Source: Alkalihalobacillus sp. LMS39 (GTDB taxonomy: Bacteria > Bacillota > Bacilli > Bacillales > Bacillaceae_F). Taken from it: DNA of 64,000 bases. The stretch covers positions 2,046,001 through 2,110,000 of the forward strand of contig NZ_CP093300.1 in assembly GCF_022812285.1 (NCBI RefSeq). The letters are read 5' to 3'. Shown piece by piece: positions 44,450 to 54,645 of the stretch. Position 1 is the first letter of the stretch, and every line of letters begins with the position of its first letter. The translations under genes and the position numbers were made by a program. Below the pieces are notes generated by a model, which saw only the letters and a program-made list of their open reading frames with translations, did no database searches and was not told the DNA's origin.

Positions 44450-45355
44450 TTGGAAATTAGACAATTAAAATATTTTATTGAAGTGGCTAAACGTGAGCAT
44501 ATGACAGAAGCTGCAGACGTATTGCATGTCGCTCAATCTGCGGTGAGTAGGCAAATTAGTAATTTAGAAGCTGAGCTTGGTGTAAGTTTATTCATTCGAC
44601 AGGGGAGAAAGGTGCGCCTTACTCCGATAGGAAGAATGTTCTTAGATAGAACAATCCAAGGGATGAAAATGTTAGATAATGCAACGAGAGAAGTTAAAGA
44701 GCAACTTGACCCTAGTCGTGGAACTATCAGAGTATCTTTTCCGATTAGTTTAGCAGCGTACATTATTCCTACAGCTATTTCCGCCTTCCGAGAGCAATAT
44801 CCTGAAGCGAAATTTCAATTAAAACAAGCTACTTATCATGAATTAATCGACCTCGTATTAAATGGTGAGTATAATATGGCTATTTTAGGACCAGTACCAG
44901 AGCAAGATGAACGACTATATGGGCATGTATTATTTACGGAAAAAATGGTTGCTTTAGTTCCTATTAATCATCAGTTAGCGAGAGAACCTGTATTAAAATT
45001 GAAACAATTAAAAGGCGAATCTTTTATTCTTTTACCTGAAAATATGAAATTAAGAGAAATGATTACGTCGGCTTGTCGAGAACAAGGGTTTAATCCGAAT
45101 GTGGCATTCGAAGGGGATGATGTCGACGCTTTAAAAGGGTTAGTTTCTGCAGGACTAGGCATTTCTGTACTCCCTGATAGTACGGTGTTAGAGAATTTTC
45201 CTAGAGCAACGGTGAAAATTCCAATTGTTGATCCAATTGTTCCTCGAACAGTGGGTATTATTACTGCAAAAGACCGTAAGCTACTTCCGACAGAAGAGTT
45301 ATTTTTTGCCTTTTTAAAAACCTTTTTTAGTAAATGGTCTGCTTCCTACTCTTAA
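44450..45355 (+). CDS. gltC: LysR-family regulator, GltC-like
   Basis: LysR-type regulator of 301 aa. The N-terminal winged helix (MEIRQLKYFIEVAKREHMTEAADVLH and AQSAVSRQISNLE) is followed by a periplasmic-binding-like effector domain with LVSAGLGISVLP. Similarity to B. subtilis GltC, the activator of glutamate synthase, is evident over the full length. TTG 44450 follows AGAGGGA. Its proximity to gdhA suggests control of glutamate metabolism; the actual targets are unproved. Confidence 0.8.
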   Translation: MEIRQLKYFIEVAKREHMTEAADVLHVAQSAVSRQISNLEAELGVSLFIRQGRKVRLTPIGRMFLDRTIQGMKMLDNATREVKEQLDPSRGTIRVSFPISLAAYIIPTAISAFREQYPEAKFQLKQATYHELIDLVLNGEYNMAILGPVPEQDERLYGHVLFTEKMVALVPINHQLAREPVLKLKQLKGESFILLPENMKLREMITSACREQGFNPNVAFEGDDVDALKGLVSAGLGISVLPDSTVLENFPRATVKIPIVDPIVPRTVGIITAKDRKLLPTEELFFAFLKTFFSKWSASYS

Positions 45356-45380
45356 GGATAGAAACGAATAGAAAATAAAG

Positions 45381-45425
45381 AAAAGCGCGCAGAACTTTTG
45401 AGTTCTACGCGCTTGAAATTGTTTT
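45381..45425. terminator. Bidirectional terminator
   Basis: AAGCGCGCAGAAC and GTTCTACGCGCTT form a long stem with a TTTTGA loop between the gltC-like gene and the convergent yqzF gene. Confidence 0.8.
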
Positions 45426-45668
45426 TTATGTTCTTTTCTTTAAATATTTTGGTGCTACTTTACCGTTCTTTTTGTCACGGTAAAAGATAAATCCACCAAC
45501 AAAAGCTACACCACCAATAAGAAGAAGGAAACCGATAATAAATTGTAACCCGAGTGAAGGAAATGGAGAGATAAGTGTTTGGAACACGGTCTCACGCATT
45601 AATTTTATACCGTAGCCTGCTAGAATAGCGGGAATCACCATAATTGTTAACGCAATAAATCGTTGCAA
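45426..45668 (-). CDS. yqzF: DUF2627 family membrane protein (YqzF type)
   Basis: An 80-aa protein with two hydrophobic helices ([19 protein letters not shown] and [23 protein letters not shown]) and a basic C-terminus. TTG 45668 behind AAAGGG gives the family start [11 protein letters not shown]; the upstream extension is unlike the family. In B. subtilis yqzF also stands next to bkdR. Function unknown. Confidence 0.8.
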   Translation of the reverse strand: MQRFIALTIMVIPAILAGYGIKLMRETVFQTLISPFPSLGLQFIIGFLLLIGGVAFVGGFIFYRDKKNGKVAPKYLKKRT

Positions 45669-45807
45669 GATCAAAACCCTTTCTACACATCGTGATATAG
45701 TTATTTTACATGATATCGATACAATCTGTCCAAGACAACAGTTGCAAGTTTGTGACATTTGCGTAATAGTGGAAACAGAAGTTGGGTTCCTAAAAGGGGG
45801 AATTTAC

Positions 45808-47844
45808 ATGAAGAATATAATCATTATTGGAGCAGGAAAAGGTGGTTCTGCACTTTTAAATTTGTTAGTAGAAGCTGAAGAGCTTCATGTCGTAGGAGTC
45901 TCAGATGTTGACGAACAAGCTGAAGGGATGGTTCTTGCTCGGAAACTAGGAATTAACACGACAACAGAATGGAAAAAGCTACTAACTCCGAATATCGATG
46001 TTGTGTTAGAAGCTACTGGAGATAAAAGATTATTAAAACAATTAAAAGCTGAAATACATAAACATACAACCATTATGCCAAGCTCGGTTGCGAGTTTGCT
46101 GTTTACATTAATGAATGAAAAAGAAAAGCTCATTTCTGATTTAAAAAAGTCTGCATCGATTCAATCTACGATATTAAACTCAACCGAAGATGGCATGATT
46201 GCTATTGATACAAAATGTAATGTGACATTATTTAATCAGGCAGCCGAAAAAATATCAGGTGTTAAAGCGACTGATGCATTAGGGGAACAAATAGAAAAAA
46301 TCCTTCCTTCCAGTCGGCTTCCTTCCATCATTTCTTCTAATAAGGAAGAAAGAAATAAAAATCAAATTCTGGAAAATGGGGCTAATATCATTACAACGAG
46401 AGTGCCGTTAAAAAATGAAAATCAAACGGTAGGTGCATTAGCGGTATTTAAAGATGTGACTGAAATAGAAAAAATGGCGGAAGAAGTCACAAACTTAAAA
46501 AGCATTCAAACGATGCTAGAGGCTATTATTCAATCAACCGATGATGCGATTTCGGTTGTAGATGAAAATGGAAATGGGCTAATGATAAATCGAGCTTATA
46601 CAAGATTAACCGGATTGCAGCCAGAAGAAGTGATTGGAAAACCGGCAACAGCAGATATTTCTGAAGGCGAAAGTATGCATATGTACGTATTGCAAACAAG
46701 AAAGCCAGTTCGTGGAGTTCGCTTAAAGGTTGGTCCTCATCGTCGAGATGTCGTTGTTAATGTCGCACCAGTGATTGTCGATGGGCAATTAAAAGGGAGT
46801 ATCGCGATTGTTCATGATATGTCTGAAATGAAAAAACTCGCTGAACAATTAGAAAGAGCAAAGCAACGAATTCGAACGTTAGAAGCGAAATATACGTTTG
46901 ATGATATCATTGGCCAATCCGAGGAAATGAAATTGGCGATCCAACAAGCAAAGCTAGCTGCGTCAACCCCTGCGACAATCTTACTAAGAGGAGAGTCAGG
47001 AACAGGAAAAGAGTTGTTTGCGCATGCTATTCATAATGAAAGCGAACGAAAATATAGCCCATTTATTCGAGTGAATTGTGCAGCTTTGTCGGAAAGTCTT
47101 TTAGAAAGTGAGCTTTTTGGATATGAGGAAGGAGCTTTTTCTGGAGCAAAGCGTGGAGGGAAGCGTGGATTGTTTGAGGAAGCCCATAAAGGAAGTATAT
47201 TCTTAGATGAAATTGGAGAGCTGGCTGTTGGAACACAAGCAAAATTACTTCGTGTTTTACAAGAACATGAAATTGTACGGGTAGGTGGGACAAAAGCAAT
47301 ATCCATCGATGTACGCGTCATTTGTGCGACAAATGTCAACCTTGAAAAAGCGATTAATGAGAAGACTTTTAGAGAAGACTTGTACTATCGAATTAATAAA
47401 ATGCCAATCTACATATCGCCTTTACGTGAAAGAAAGGGAGATATTGCGATGTTAGCGGATCGTCTGTTGAAAAAATTAAATCAAGATTATGGCCGAAATG
47501 TAGAGAAAATTTCAGATGAAGTTATGATGTTATTAAAGAAGCATAATTGGCCAGGGAATGTTCGAGAACTTGAAAATGTTATTGGGCGAGCATTAATTTA
47601 CATGAATTATAGCGACGATGAAATTTTGACATTGCCAGATTTTCATCGAAATGATAATAAACAAGAACGTACAGTAAGAGTAGAACAACAAACAGCTTCT
47701 TTATCTTCATTAGTGGAGCAATTTGAAAAACAAGTCATTCTGGAAACGCTAGATTCATGTCAGGGCAACAAAACAGCAACGGCAAAAAAGTTGCAATTAT
47801 CGATTCGGAATTTATATTATAAAATGGAAAAATACAACCTATGA
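45808..47844 (+). CDS. bkdR: Sigma-54-dependent activator BkdR
   Basis: Enhancer-binding protein of 678 aa controlling the bkd operon. A Rossmann-like N-terminal domain ([15 protein letters not shown]) spans about residues 1-110. Two PAS domains follow (about 125-235 and 245-350), then the AAA+ domain with Walker A GESGTGKE and a GAFSGA loop that contacts sigma-54. The C-terminal Fis-type helix-turn-helix is at [27 protein letters not shown] precedes the ATG. Ligands, probably branched amino acids or keto acids, are inferred. Confidence 0.94.
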   Translation: MKNIIIIGAGKGGSALLNLLVEAEELHVVGVSDVDEQAEGMVLARKLGINTTTEWKKLLTPNIDVVLEATGDKRLLKQLKAEIHKHTTIMPSSVASLLFTLMNEKEKLISDLKKSASIQSTILNSTEDGMIAIDTKCNVTLFNQAAEKISGVKATDALGEQIEKILPSSRLPSIISSNKEERNKNQILENGANIITTRVPLKNENQTVGALAVFKDVTEIEKMAEEVTNLKSIQTMLEAIIQSTDDAISVVDENGNGLMINRAYTRLTGLQPEEVIGKPATADISEGESMHMYVLQTRKPVRGVRLKVGPHRRDVVVNVAPVIVDGQLKGSIAIVHDMSEMKKLAEQLERAKQRIRTLEAKYTFDDIIGQSEEMKLAIQQAKLAASTPATILLRGESGTGKELFAHAIHNESERKYSPFIRVNCAALSESLLESELFGYEEGAFSGAKRGGKRGLFEEAHKGSIFLDEIGELAVGTQAKLLRVLQEHEIVRVGGTKAISIDVRVICATNVNLEKAINEKTFREDLYYRINKMPIYISPLRERKGDIAMLADRLLKKLNQDYGRNVEKISDEVMMLLKKHNWPGNVRELENVIGRALIYMNYSDDEILTLPDFHRNDNKQERTVRVEQQTASLSSLVEQFEKQVILETLDSCQGNKTATAKKLQLSIRNLYYKMEKYNL

Positions 47845-47855
47845 TAAAATAAGCA

Positions 47856-47869
47856 TGCAATTAATTGCA
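47856..47869 (+). promoter_or_regulatory. Probable BkdR upstream activating site
   Basis: TGCAATTAATTGCA is a perfect 14-bp palindrome immediately after the bkdR stop, about 75 bp upstream of the sigma-54 -24 box. That is the normal distance range for an enhancer-binding protein site. Confidence 0.7.
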
Positions 47870-47943
47870 CACCATGCAAGTTTTAGCGCTGTGTCATCAT
47901 AGGAATTAAGAAGAATTTGTGGATTTTCCCCCTTTTTGAAAAG

Positions 47944-47960
47944 TTGGCACAATACTTGCA
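47944..47960 (+). promoter_or_regulatory. Sigma-54 promoter of the bkd operon
   Basis: TTGGCAC-AATAC-TTGCA matches the -24/-12 consensus TTGGCACNNNNNTTGC exactly, about 36 bp before the ptb start. Confidence 0.93.
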
Positions 47961-47995
47961 TTAAAGAATGTAGTGAGGCAGAAAGAAGGTTTGAC

Positions 47996-48904
47996 ATGAG
48001 ACTTAAGAATTCACTTCACAAAAATGAGGAATCTCCTTCCTTTTCTGTTGCAATTGCTGCAGCTGATAATGACGATATTTTTTCAGTTGTGAAAGATGCG
48101 TTACAGTACAACTTAGCTTCCTTTTGTTTGTTTGGAAATGAAGAGAAATTAACAACTTTACAACAGCACTATAAATTGCCTGATGAACAAATTCGATTCT
48201 TTCCTACAAAGGATGAAAAAGAAAGTGCTCACGAAGCAGTAAAGCTCATTCATGAAGGTGGCGCTTCAATATTAATGAAAGGACATGTTCCTTCGTCGGT
48301 TTTATTAAAAGCGGCATTGCACTCAGAGTATGGATTGCGAACAGGGAAAGTTTTATCTCATGTAGCAGTTTTTGATGTCCCGACATATGAACGCCCGCTG
48401 TTTTTAACCGATTCAGCCATGAATGTAACACCTTCACTAGAAGAAAAAGTTGGGATTATTGAAAATGCAGTGTCAGTAGCAAGAACAATGGGATTATCTT
48501 TACCGAAAGTTGCACCGATTGCTGCTGTCGAAGTTGTGAATCCGAAGATGCCTTCAACGGTGGACGCAGCGTTGTTGACGCAAATGAACAGAAGAAATCA
48601 AATTAAGCATTGTCTTATTGACGGACCGCTCGCATTAGATAATGCCATTTCTATCGAGGCAGCAGAACGCAAAGGGATTCAAAGTGATGTGGGAGGACGA
48701 GCGGATATTTTACTCGTACCAAATGTAGAGATGGGAAACACCCTCTACAAAAGTCTAGTTTATTTTGCCAAAGCAGAAGTCGGGGGTTTTATTACGGGTG
48801 GCAAAGTTCCTATTGTGCTCACATCAAGAACAGATACAAAACAAAATAAATTATATTCATTGGCATTAGCCCTACATGTGATGAAAAATCAAACAAGAGG
48901 ATAA
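47996..48904 (+). CDS. ptb: Phosphate butyryltransferase
   Basis: Phosphate acyltransferase of 302 aa exchanging CoA for phosphate on butyryl- or branched acyl-CoA. Family features are [23 protein letters not shown] and the C-terminal [24 protein letters not shown] precedes the ATG at 47996. First gene after the sigma-54 promoter; with buk it can make ATP from branched acyl-CoA. Confidence 0.94.
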   Translation: MRLKNSLHKNEESPSFSVAIAAADNDDIFSVVKDALQYNLASFCLFGNEEKLTTLQQHYKLPDEQIRFFPTKDEKESAHEAVKLIHEGGASILMKGHVPSSVLLKAALHSEYGLRTGKVLSHVAVFDVPTYERPLFLTDSAMNVTPSLEEKVGIIENAVSVARTMGLSLPKVAPIAAVEVVNPKMPSTVDAALLTQMNRRNQIKHCLIDGPLALDNAISIEAAERKGIQSDVGGRADILLVPNVEMGNTLYKSLVYFAKAEVGGFITGGKVPIVLTSRTDTKQNKLYSLALALHVMKNQTRG

Positions 48905-48927
48905 TGTCGATAGGAGGAAAAGAAAGA

Positions 48928-50022
48928 ATGGAACTATTTAAGTACATGGAAACATATGATTACGAGCAAGTTGTTGTTTGTCAAGACAAAGCATCAGGAT
49001 TAAAAGCGATTATTGCGATTCATGACACGACATTAGGTCCTGCTTTAGGTGGAACGAGAATGTGGATGTATGAAAGTGAAGAAGCGGCGTTTGAAGATGC
49101 TCTTCGCTTAGCTAAAGGAATGACATACAAAAACGCAGCTGCCGGTTTAAATTTAGGTGGAGGAAAAACGGTTATTATCGGAGATCCTCGAAAAGATAAA
49201 AACGAAGCGATGTTCCGCGCTTTTGGACGATATATCCAAGGTCTAAACGGACGTTATATTACAGCTGAAGATGTCGGGACTACAGTGGAAGATATGGACA
49301 CGATTCATGAGGAAACAAAGTATGTAACAGGAATTTCTCCTGCTTTTGGGTCGTCTGGAAATCCATCACCAGTTACAGCTTACGGTGTATACGTAGGGAT
49401 GAAAGCAGCGGCTAAAGAAGCGTTTGGAAGTGATATGTTAGAAGGAAAAGTTGTAGCTGTTCAAGGTGTCGGAAATGTGGCATTCAATTTATGTAAACAT
49501 CTACACGAAGAAGGTGCAAAACTTATCGTAACAGATATTAATAAGGAAGCTGTCCAAAAGGCAGTGGATGCTTTTGGTGCAAAAGCGGTTGATGTAAGTG
49601 AAATATATGAACAAGAGTGTGATATTTTTGCTCCTTGTGCCCTAGGTGCCATTATTAATGATGATACGATTCCGAAATTAAAAGCAAAAGTGATTGCTGG
49701 TGCTGCAAATAATCAGTTGAAAGAAAATCGTCATGGTGACATGCTGACGGAATTAGGCATTGTATATGCTCCTGATTATGTAATAAATGCTGGTGGAGTT
49801 ATTAATGTAGCAGATGAGCTTTATGGATATAATCGTGATCGAGCGATGAAAAAAGTAGAAAACATTTATTCTACGATTGAAAAAGTATTTGAAATCTCAA
49901 AAAGAGATCATATCCCAACATATGTTGCTGCGGATCGTCTTGCAGAGGAACGAATTGAAACGATGAGAATGTCGCGTAAATCATTTTTACAAAATGGAAA
50001 TCATGTATTAAACAAAAGGTAA
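48928..50022 (+). CDS. bcd: Leucine dehydrogenase
   Basis: NAD-dependent branched-chain amino acid dehydrogenase of 364 aa. [11 protein letters not shown] holds the glycine-rich substrate site, [21 protein letters not shown] the catalytic Lys, and [13 protein letters not shown] the NAD fold. It deaminates Leu, Ile and Val to keto acids, the substrates for the Bkd complex. TAGGAGG lies before the ATG at 48928. Confidence 0.96.
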   Translation: MELFKYMETYDYEQVVVCQDKASGLKAIIAIHDTTLGPALGGTRMWMYESEEAAFEDALRLAKGMTYKNAAAGLNLGGGKTVIIGDPRKDKNEAMFRAFGRYIQGLNGRYITAEDVGTTVEDMDTIHEETKYVTGISPAFGSSGNPSPVTAYGVYVGMKAAAKEAFGSDMLEGKVVAVQGVGNVAFNLCKHLHEEGAKLIVTDINKEAVQKAVDAFGAKAVDVSEIYEQECDIFAPCALGAIINDDTIPKLKAKVIAGAANNQLKENRHGDMLTELGIVYAPDYVINAGGVINVADELYGYNRDRAMKKVENIYSTIEKVFEISKRDHIPTYVAADRLAEERIETMRMSRKSFLQNGNHVLNKR

Positions 50023-50027
50023 TAGAC

Positions 50028-51110
50028 ATGAACAGTGATATTCAGTTACTTGTTATCAATCCAGGTTCAACGACGACAAAAGTGGCTTATTTTAATCATG
50101 ATGTAAGCAAAGCAGTTAAAACGATTACTCATTCGGTCGAGGAACTAGAGAATTCGACCGTGTTGCAACAGCAACAACTTCGTCACGAAGCGATTCTAGC
50201 GTTTCTTCGTGAATATAACATCAAACTGTCACAACTTCATGCGATTGTTGCACGGGGTGGGTTAATTCAACCCATTCCTAGTGGAACATATGAAGTGAAC
50301 GATGAATTATTAAATGATGCAAGAGAAGGTCCTCATGGTTGGCATGCTTCAAATTTTGGGGCATTGCTAGCTTATGAATTAGCAAAGCAAGTTGACATTC
50401 CGGCGTTTATCGTTGACCCTGTCGTGGTCGACGAATTGGAACCGGTTTCAAGAGTGTCGGGGTTAAAAGGAATCGAGAGAAAAAGTATTTTTCACGCCTT
50501 AAACCAAAAAGCTGTTGCGAAAAAAATCGCAAAATCTTGGAATAGACCGTATGAAAGTTTGCATGTCATTGTCGCTCACCTTGGTGGAGGAATTACGGTG
50601 GGAGCCCATAAGTTAGGTAAAGTCATCGATGTGAATAATGGCTTATATGGGGAAGGACCATTTTCTCCAGAGCGAACGGGAACACTCCCAGTAGGAGATT
50701 TAGTAGACCTATGCTACAATTACAATAAGGACCAGGTACTAAAGTTATTAGCTGGTGCAGGAGGCCTTGTTAGTTATGTAGAAACAAATAATGGGCTCGA
50801 AATCGAAAATAGGATTCAAGCGGGTGACGAAGAAGCACAATTTTACTTAGAAGCAATGGGCTATCAAGTAGCAAAAGAAATTGGAGCTGCTAGTGTCAGT
50901 TTAGCTGGTCACGTCGATGCCATTATTATCACGGGTGGATTAGCTCATAGTGAGCGATTAGTTGATACGATAACAGAACGAGTGAAATGGATTAGTAAAG
51001 TCGTTGTTTCGCCTGGTGAAGATGAAATGATGGCGTTGGCAGAAGGTGCTAGTCGCGTTTTACTAAAAGAAGAAAAGGCCAAACATTATCCATCTGGAAC
51101 TCCATTATAA
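50028..51110 (+). CDS. buk: Butyrate kinase
   Basis: Acetokinase-family enzyme of 360 aa with the phosphate-binding VINPGSTTTKVAYF at the N-terminus. VAHLGGGITVGAHK and IIITGGLAHSERL complete the nucleotide site. It turns butyryl- or branched acyl-phosphate plus ADP into the acid plus ATP. It follows bcd closely, as in B. subtilis. Confidence 0.95.
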   Translation: MNSDIQLLVINPGSTTTKVAYFNHDVSKAVKTITHSVEELENSTVLQQQQLRHEAILAFLREYNIKLSQLHAIVARGGLIQPIPSGTYEVNDELLNDAREGPHGWHASNFGALLAYELAKQVDIPAFIVDPVVVDELEPVSRVSGLKGIERKSIFHALNQKAVAKKIAKSWNRPYESLHVIVAHLGGGITVGAHKLGKVIDVNNGLYGEGPFSPERTGTLPVGDLVDLCYNYNKDQVLKLLAGAGGLVSYVETNNGLEIENRIQAGDEEAQFYLEAMGYQVAKEIGAASVSLAGHVDAIIITGGLAHSERLVDTITERVKWISKVVVSPGEDEMMALAEGASRVLLKEEKAKHYPSGTPL

Positions 51111-51184
51111 AACGTAAATGGAATGCAATATGAGAGATGAGAGAGAAGGATTTGAAAGAGAACGAAGAAAAAGGAGGGACTCGT

Positions 51185-52606
51185 ATGACTAAAGAATATG
51201 ATCTGGTCATAGTAGGAGCTGGTACTGGTGGGTATGTTGCTGCCATCCGAGCAAGTCAGTTAGGGTTAAGTGTAGCTGTCGTTGAAAAGGATAAATTAGG
51301 TGGTACTTGCTTACATAAAGGGTGTATCCCATCAAAGGCATTACTTAGAAGTGCCGAGGTTTTTTCAACTGCGAAACGGTCTGAAGATTTTGGTGTGAAA
51401 ACGTCTGAAGTTACACTTGATTTTTTAAAGGTTCAAGAACGCAAACAAGCTATCATTGATCAATTACATAAAGGTGTTCAACACTTGATGAAAAAAGGGA
51501 AGATTGATGTCTATGACGGAATTGGTAGGATTTTAGGACCGTCCATTTTTTCTCCTACACCAGGAACCATTTCTGTTGAAATGAGTAATGGGGATGAAAA
51601 TCAAATGCTTTTACCAAAAAATGTCCTCGTTGCTACAGGCTCTAGACCGCGTCTTTTGCCAGGAATCGAACCAGACGGAAAACAAGTGTTAACGAGTGAA
51701 GAAGCTCTTGGGCTCACAGAACTCCCACAATCTATTATCATAGTAGGCGGTGGAGTCATTGGGATGGAATGGGCATCAATGTTTTCAGATTTCGGTGTAG
51801 ATGTGACTGTGCTAGAGTATGGAGATCGCATTTTACCAACAGAGGATAAAGAAATTTCAAGAGAGCTTACTCGTGTGTTAAAGAAACGAGGTGTTTCTAT
51901 TGTCACAAGTGCGAAAGTATTGTCTGACACATTGGAGAAAGGCGAACAAGTGACAATTCAAGTGGAACATAAAGAGGAGAAAAAAGCGTTTTCTGCTGAG
52001 GCGTTACTGCTTTCTGTTGGAAGAGTTGCCAATGTCGAAGGAATTGGCCTTGAAAATACAGATATTGAAGTGAAAAATGGGGTCGTTGCAACAAATGAGT
52101 TTTACCAAACGAAAGAATCTCACATCTATGCCATTGGTGATGTTATTGGGGGAATGCAGCTTGCTCACGTTGCTTCTCATGAAGGGATTATTGCCGTTGA
52201 ACATATGACAGGTCATAAGCCTGATCCGCTCGATTATATGACCGTTTCTAAATGTGTGTACACTCACCCAGAGGTAGCAAGTATTGGTTTAACAGAAGAA
52301 GAAGCGAAAGAAAAAGGATTTGCGGTAAAGACAGGAAAGTTTTCGTTTAAAGGAATTGGGAAAGCTCTTGTATTTGGAGAATCAGATGGATTTGCTAAGT
52401 TTGTAGTGGACGAGGCGAATGATGACTTGTTAGGTGTTCATTTAATTGGTCCGCACGTAACAGACATGATATCAGAAGCTGCCATAGCGAAAGTGCTAGA
52501 TGCTGCGAATTGGGAAGTCGCTCATACGATTCATCCGCATCCAACATTATCAGAAGTTCTTGGGGAAGCTGCGCTTGCCGTAGATGGAAAAGCGATTCAT
52601 TCATAA
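51185..52606 (+). CDS. lpdV: Dihydrolipoamide dehydrogenase of the Bkd complex (E3)
   Basis: Flavoprotein disulfide reductase of 473 aa. FAD-binding VIVGAGTGGYVAAI, redox-active disulfide GGTCLHKGCIPSK, NAD-binding IIVGGGVIGMEWASMF and the C-terminal active-site HPHPTLSE are present. The ATG at 51185 follows AAGGAGGGAC; the frame open to 51137 is not needed. It reoxidises the lipoyl groups of BkdB. Confidence 0.96.
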   Translation: MTKEYDLVIVGAGTGGYVAAIRASQLGLSVAVVEKDKLGGTCLHKGCIPSKALLRSAEVFSTAKRSEDFGVKTSEVTLDFLKVQERKQAIIDQLHKGVQHLMKKGKIDVYDGIGRILGPSIFSPTPGTISVEMSNGDENQMLLPKNVLVATGSRPRLLPGIEPDGKQVLTSEEALGLTELPQSIIIVGGGVIGMEWASMFSDFGVDVTVLEYGDRILPTEDKEISRELTRVLKKRGVSIVTSAKVLSDTLEKGEQVTIQVEHKEEKKAFSAEALLLSVGRVANVEGIGLENTDIEVKNGVVATNEFYQTKESHIYAIGDVIGGMQLAHVASHEGIIAVEHMTGHKPDPLDYMTVSKCVYTHPEVASIGLTEEEAKEKGFAVKTGKFSFKGIGKALVFGESDGFAKFVVDEANDDLLGVHLIGPHVTDMISEAAIAKVLDAANWEVAHTIHPHPTLSEVLGEAALAVDGKAIHS

Positions 52607-52636
52607 TTCTTTATTTTAAAAAGGAGGAGTTTTAAA

Positions 52637-53644
52637 TTGACAGAGAACCGTCACGAACGTTTAGGTTTATCAGATGATGCCGTCTTACACATGTATGAAG
52701 TTATGTTACTTTCCCGTCGTATTGATGAAAGAATGTGGTTGTTAAACCGTGCGGGGAAAATTCCGTTTGTTATTTCATGCCAAGGCCAAGAAGCAGCGCA
52801 AGTAGGGGCAGCGTTTGCTCTTGATAAAACAAAAGACTATGTATTGCCGTATTACCGTGATATGGGTGTTGTCCTCGCATTTGGTATGACTGCCAAAGAC
52901 CTTATGCTTTCAGGGTTTGCAAAAGCCGAAGACCCCAATTCAGGTGGACGTCAAATGCCAGGTCATTTTGGGCAAAAGAAAAATAGAATTGTGACAGGCT
53001 CTTCTCCAGTTACAACTCAAGTTCCTCATGCTGTTGGAATTGCCTTAGCTGGAAAAATGAAAGGTGAAGATTTTATAACGTTTACGACGTTTGGGGAAGG
53101 TTCATCAAACCAAGGAGATTTCCATGAAGGAGCAAACTTTGCAGGTGTCCATAAATTACCGGTCATTTTTATGTGTGAAAATAATAAATATGCCATTTCT
53201 GTTCCGATCGAAAAACAATTAGCTTGTGAAAATGTATCGGATCGTGCGATTGGCTATGGAATGCCTGGGGTTACTGTTGATGGAAATGATCCACTCGCTG
53301 TATATGAGGCAGTTAAAGCAGCGGCAGACCGTGCAAGAAAAGGAGAAGGTCCTTCATTAATTGAAACGATCTCTTATCGACTGACGCCACATTCAAGTGA
53401 TGATGATGACCGTGCGTATCGTTCGCAAGAAGAAGTAGCGGAAGCGAAAAAGAAAGATTCATTACTAACGTTTGCGGTTTATTTAAAAGAACTTGGTGTA
53501 TTAACAGAACAAATCGAAAATGATTTAAACGAAAAGATAAAAATATTGGTTGATGAAGCAACGGAATATGCAGAACAAGCGCCATATGCTCCAGCTGACC
53601 ATTTGTTTAATTATGTGTACGAAGAAGAAGGAGGGAATGCATAA
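52637..53644 (+). CDS. bkdAA: Branched-chain keto acid dehydrogenase E1 alpha
   Basis: Thiamine-diphosphate-dependent E1 alpha subunit of 335 aa. The ThDP and metal motif is GEGSSNQGDFHEGANFA...ENN near residues 155-190, and the phosphorylation-loop-like region YRLTPHSSDDDDRAYR follows. TTG start behind AAGGAGGAG. It overlaps bkdAB by one base. Confidence 0.95.
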   Translation: MTENRHERLGLSDDAVLHMYEVMLLSRRIDERMWLLNRAGKIPFVISCQGQEAAQVGAAFALDKTKDYVLPYYRDMGVVLAFGMTAKDLMLSGFAKAEDPNSGGRQMPGHFGQKKNRIVTGSSPVTTQVPHAVGIALAGKMKGEDFITFTTFGEGSSNQGDFHEGANFAGVHKLPVIFMCENNKYAISVPIEKQLACENVSDRAIGYGMPGVTVDGNDPLAVYEAVKAAADRARKGEGPSLIETISYRLTPHSSDDDDRAYRSQEEVAEAKKKDSLLTFAVYLKELGVLTEQIENDLNEKIKILVDEATEYAEQAPYAPADHLFNYVYEEEGGNA

Positions 53645-54627
53645 TGGCAGTGATTTCATATATAGAAGCTGTTACCCAAGCGCTTCGTGAGGAAATGGAA
53701 CGGGATGAAAATGTATTTGTGCTTGGAGAAGATGTAGGAGCGCGCGGAGGAGTATTCCGGGCGACAGCAGGGTTATATGAGAAGTTTGGAGAGCAACGTG
53801 TTCTTGATACACCTTTAGCGGAATCTGCTATTGTTGGTGTTGGCGTTGGAGCAGCGATGTATGGAATGCGCCCGGTTGCAGAAATCCAGTTTGCTGATTT
53901 TATTATGCCAGCTGTAAACCAAATTGTAAGTGAGGCAGCAAGAATTCGTTATCGTTCCAATAATGATTGGTTTTGTCCGATGACCATCCGAGCTCCTTAT
54001 GGTGGTGGTGTCCATGGTGCTTTATATCATTCACAATCAGTGGAAGCGATGTTTGCTTCTGTTCCAGGATTAAAAATTGTTATGCCTTCTACGCCATACG
54101 ATGTAAAAGGGTTGCTTAAAGCGGCGATTCGCGACAATGATCCTGTGTTGTTTTTCGAGCATAAACGTGCGTATCGATTGATTAAAGGCGAAGTTCCAGA
54201 AGAAGAGTATGTATTACCAATTGGAAAAGCAGATGTGAAGAGAGAAGGAGAAGATATTACGGTTATCACGTATGGTCTTGCTGTGCATTTTGCTCTTCAA
54301 GCAGCTGAAAAGTTAGAGAAAGATGGAATTTCTGCCCATGTCCTTGACTTACGGACAATATATCCATTAGATAAAGAGGCGATTGTTGAGGCGGCGAAGA
54401 AAACCGGTAAAGTGTTACTTGTCACAGAAGATAATAAAGAAGGAAGCATCATGGGAGAAGTAGCAGCGATTATTGCCGAAGAATGTTTGTTTGATTTAGA
54501 TGCACCAATTCAACGTTTAGCTGGTCCAGATGTCCCAGCAATGCCGTACGCACCTACAATGGAAAAGCACTTTATGATTAATCCTGATAAAGTTGAACAT
54601 GCGATGAGAAACTTAGCTGAATTTTAA
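53644..54627 (+). CDS. bkdAB: Branched-chain keto acid dehydrogenase E1 beta
   Basis: E1 beta subunit of 327 aa with the family segments VFVLGEDVGARGGVFRAT, FADFIMPAVNQI and VEAAKKTGKVLLVTEDN. It forms a heterotetramer with BkdAA that decarboxylates branched 2-oxo acids. The ATG shares its A with the bkdAA stop, and AAGGAGGG precedes it. Confidence 0.95.
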   Translation: MAVISYIEAVTQALREEMERDENVFVLGEDVGARGGVFRATAGLYEKFGEQRVLDTPLAESAIVGVGVGAAMYGMRPVAEIQFADFIMPAVNQIVSEAARIRYRSNNDWFCPMTIRAPYGGGVHGALYHSQSVEAMFASVPGLKIVMPSTPYDVKGLLKAAIRDNDPVLFFEHKRAYRLIKGEVPEEEYVLPIGKADVKREGEDITVITYGLAVHFALQAAEKLEKDGISAHVLDLRTIYPLDKEAIVEAAKKTGKVLLVTEDNKEGSIMGEVAAIIAEECLFDLDAPIQRLAGPDVPAMPYAPTMEKHFMINPDKVEHAMRNLAEF

Positions 54628-54645
54628 TAGGAGAAAGGAGGTCAA

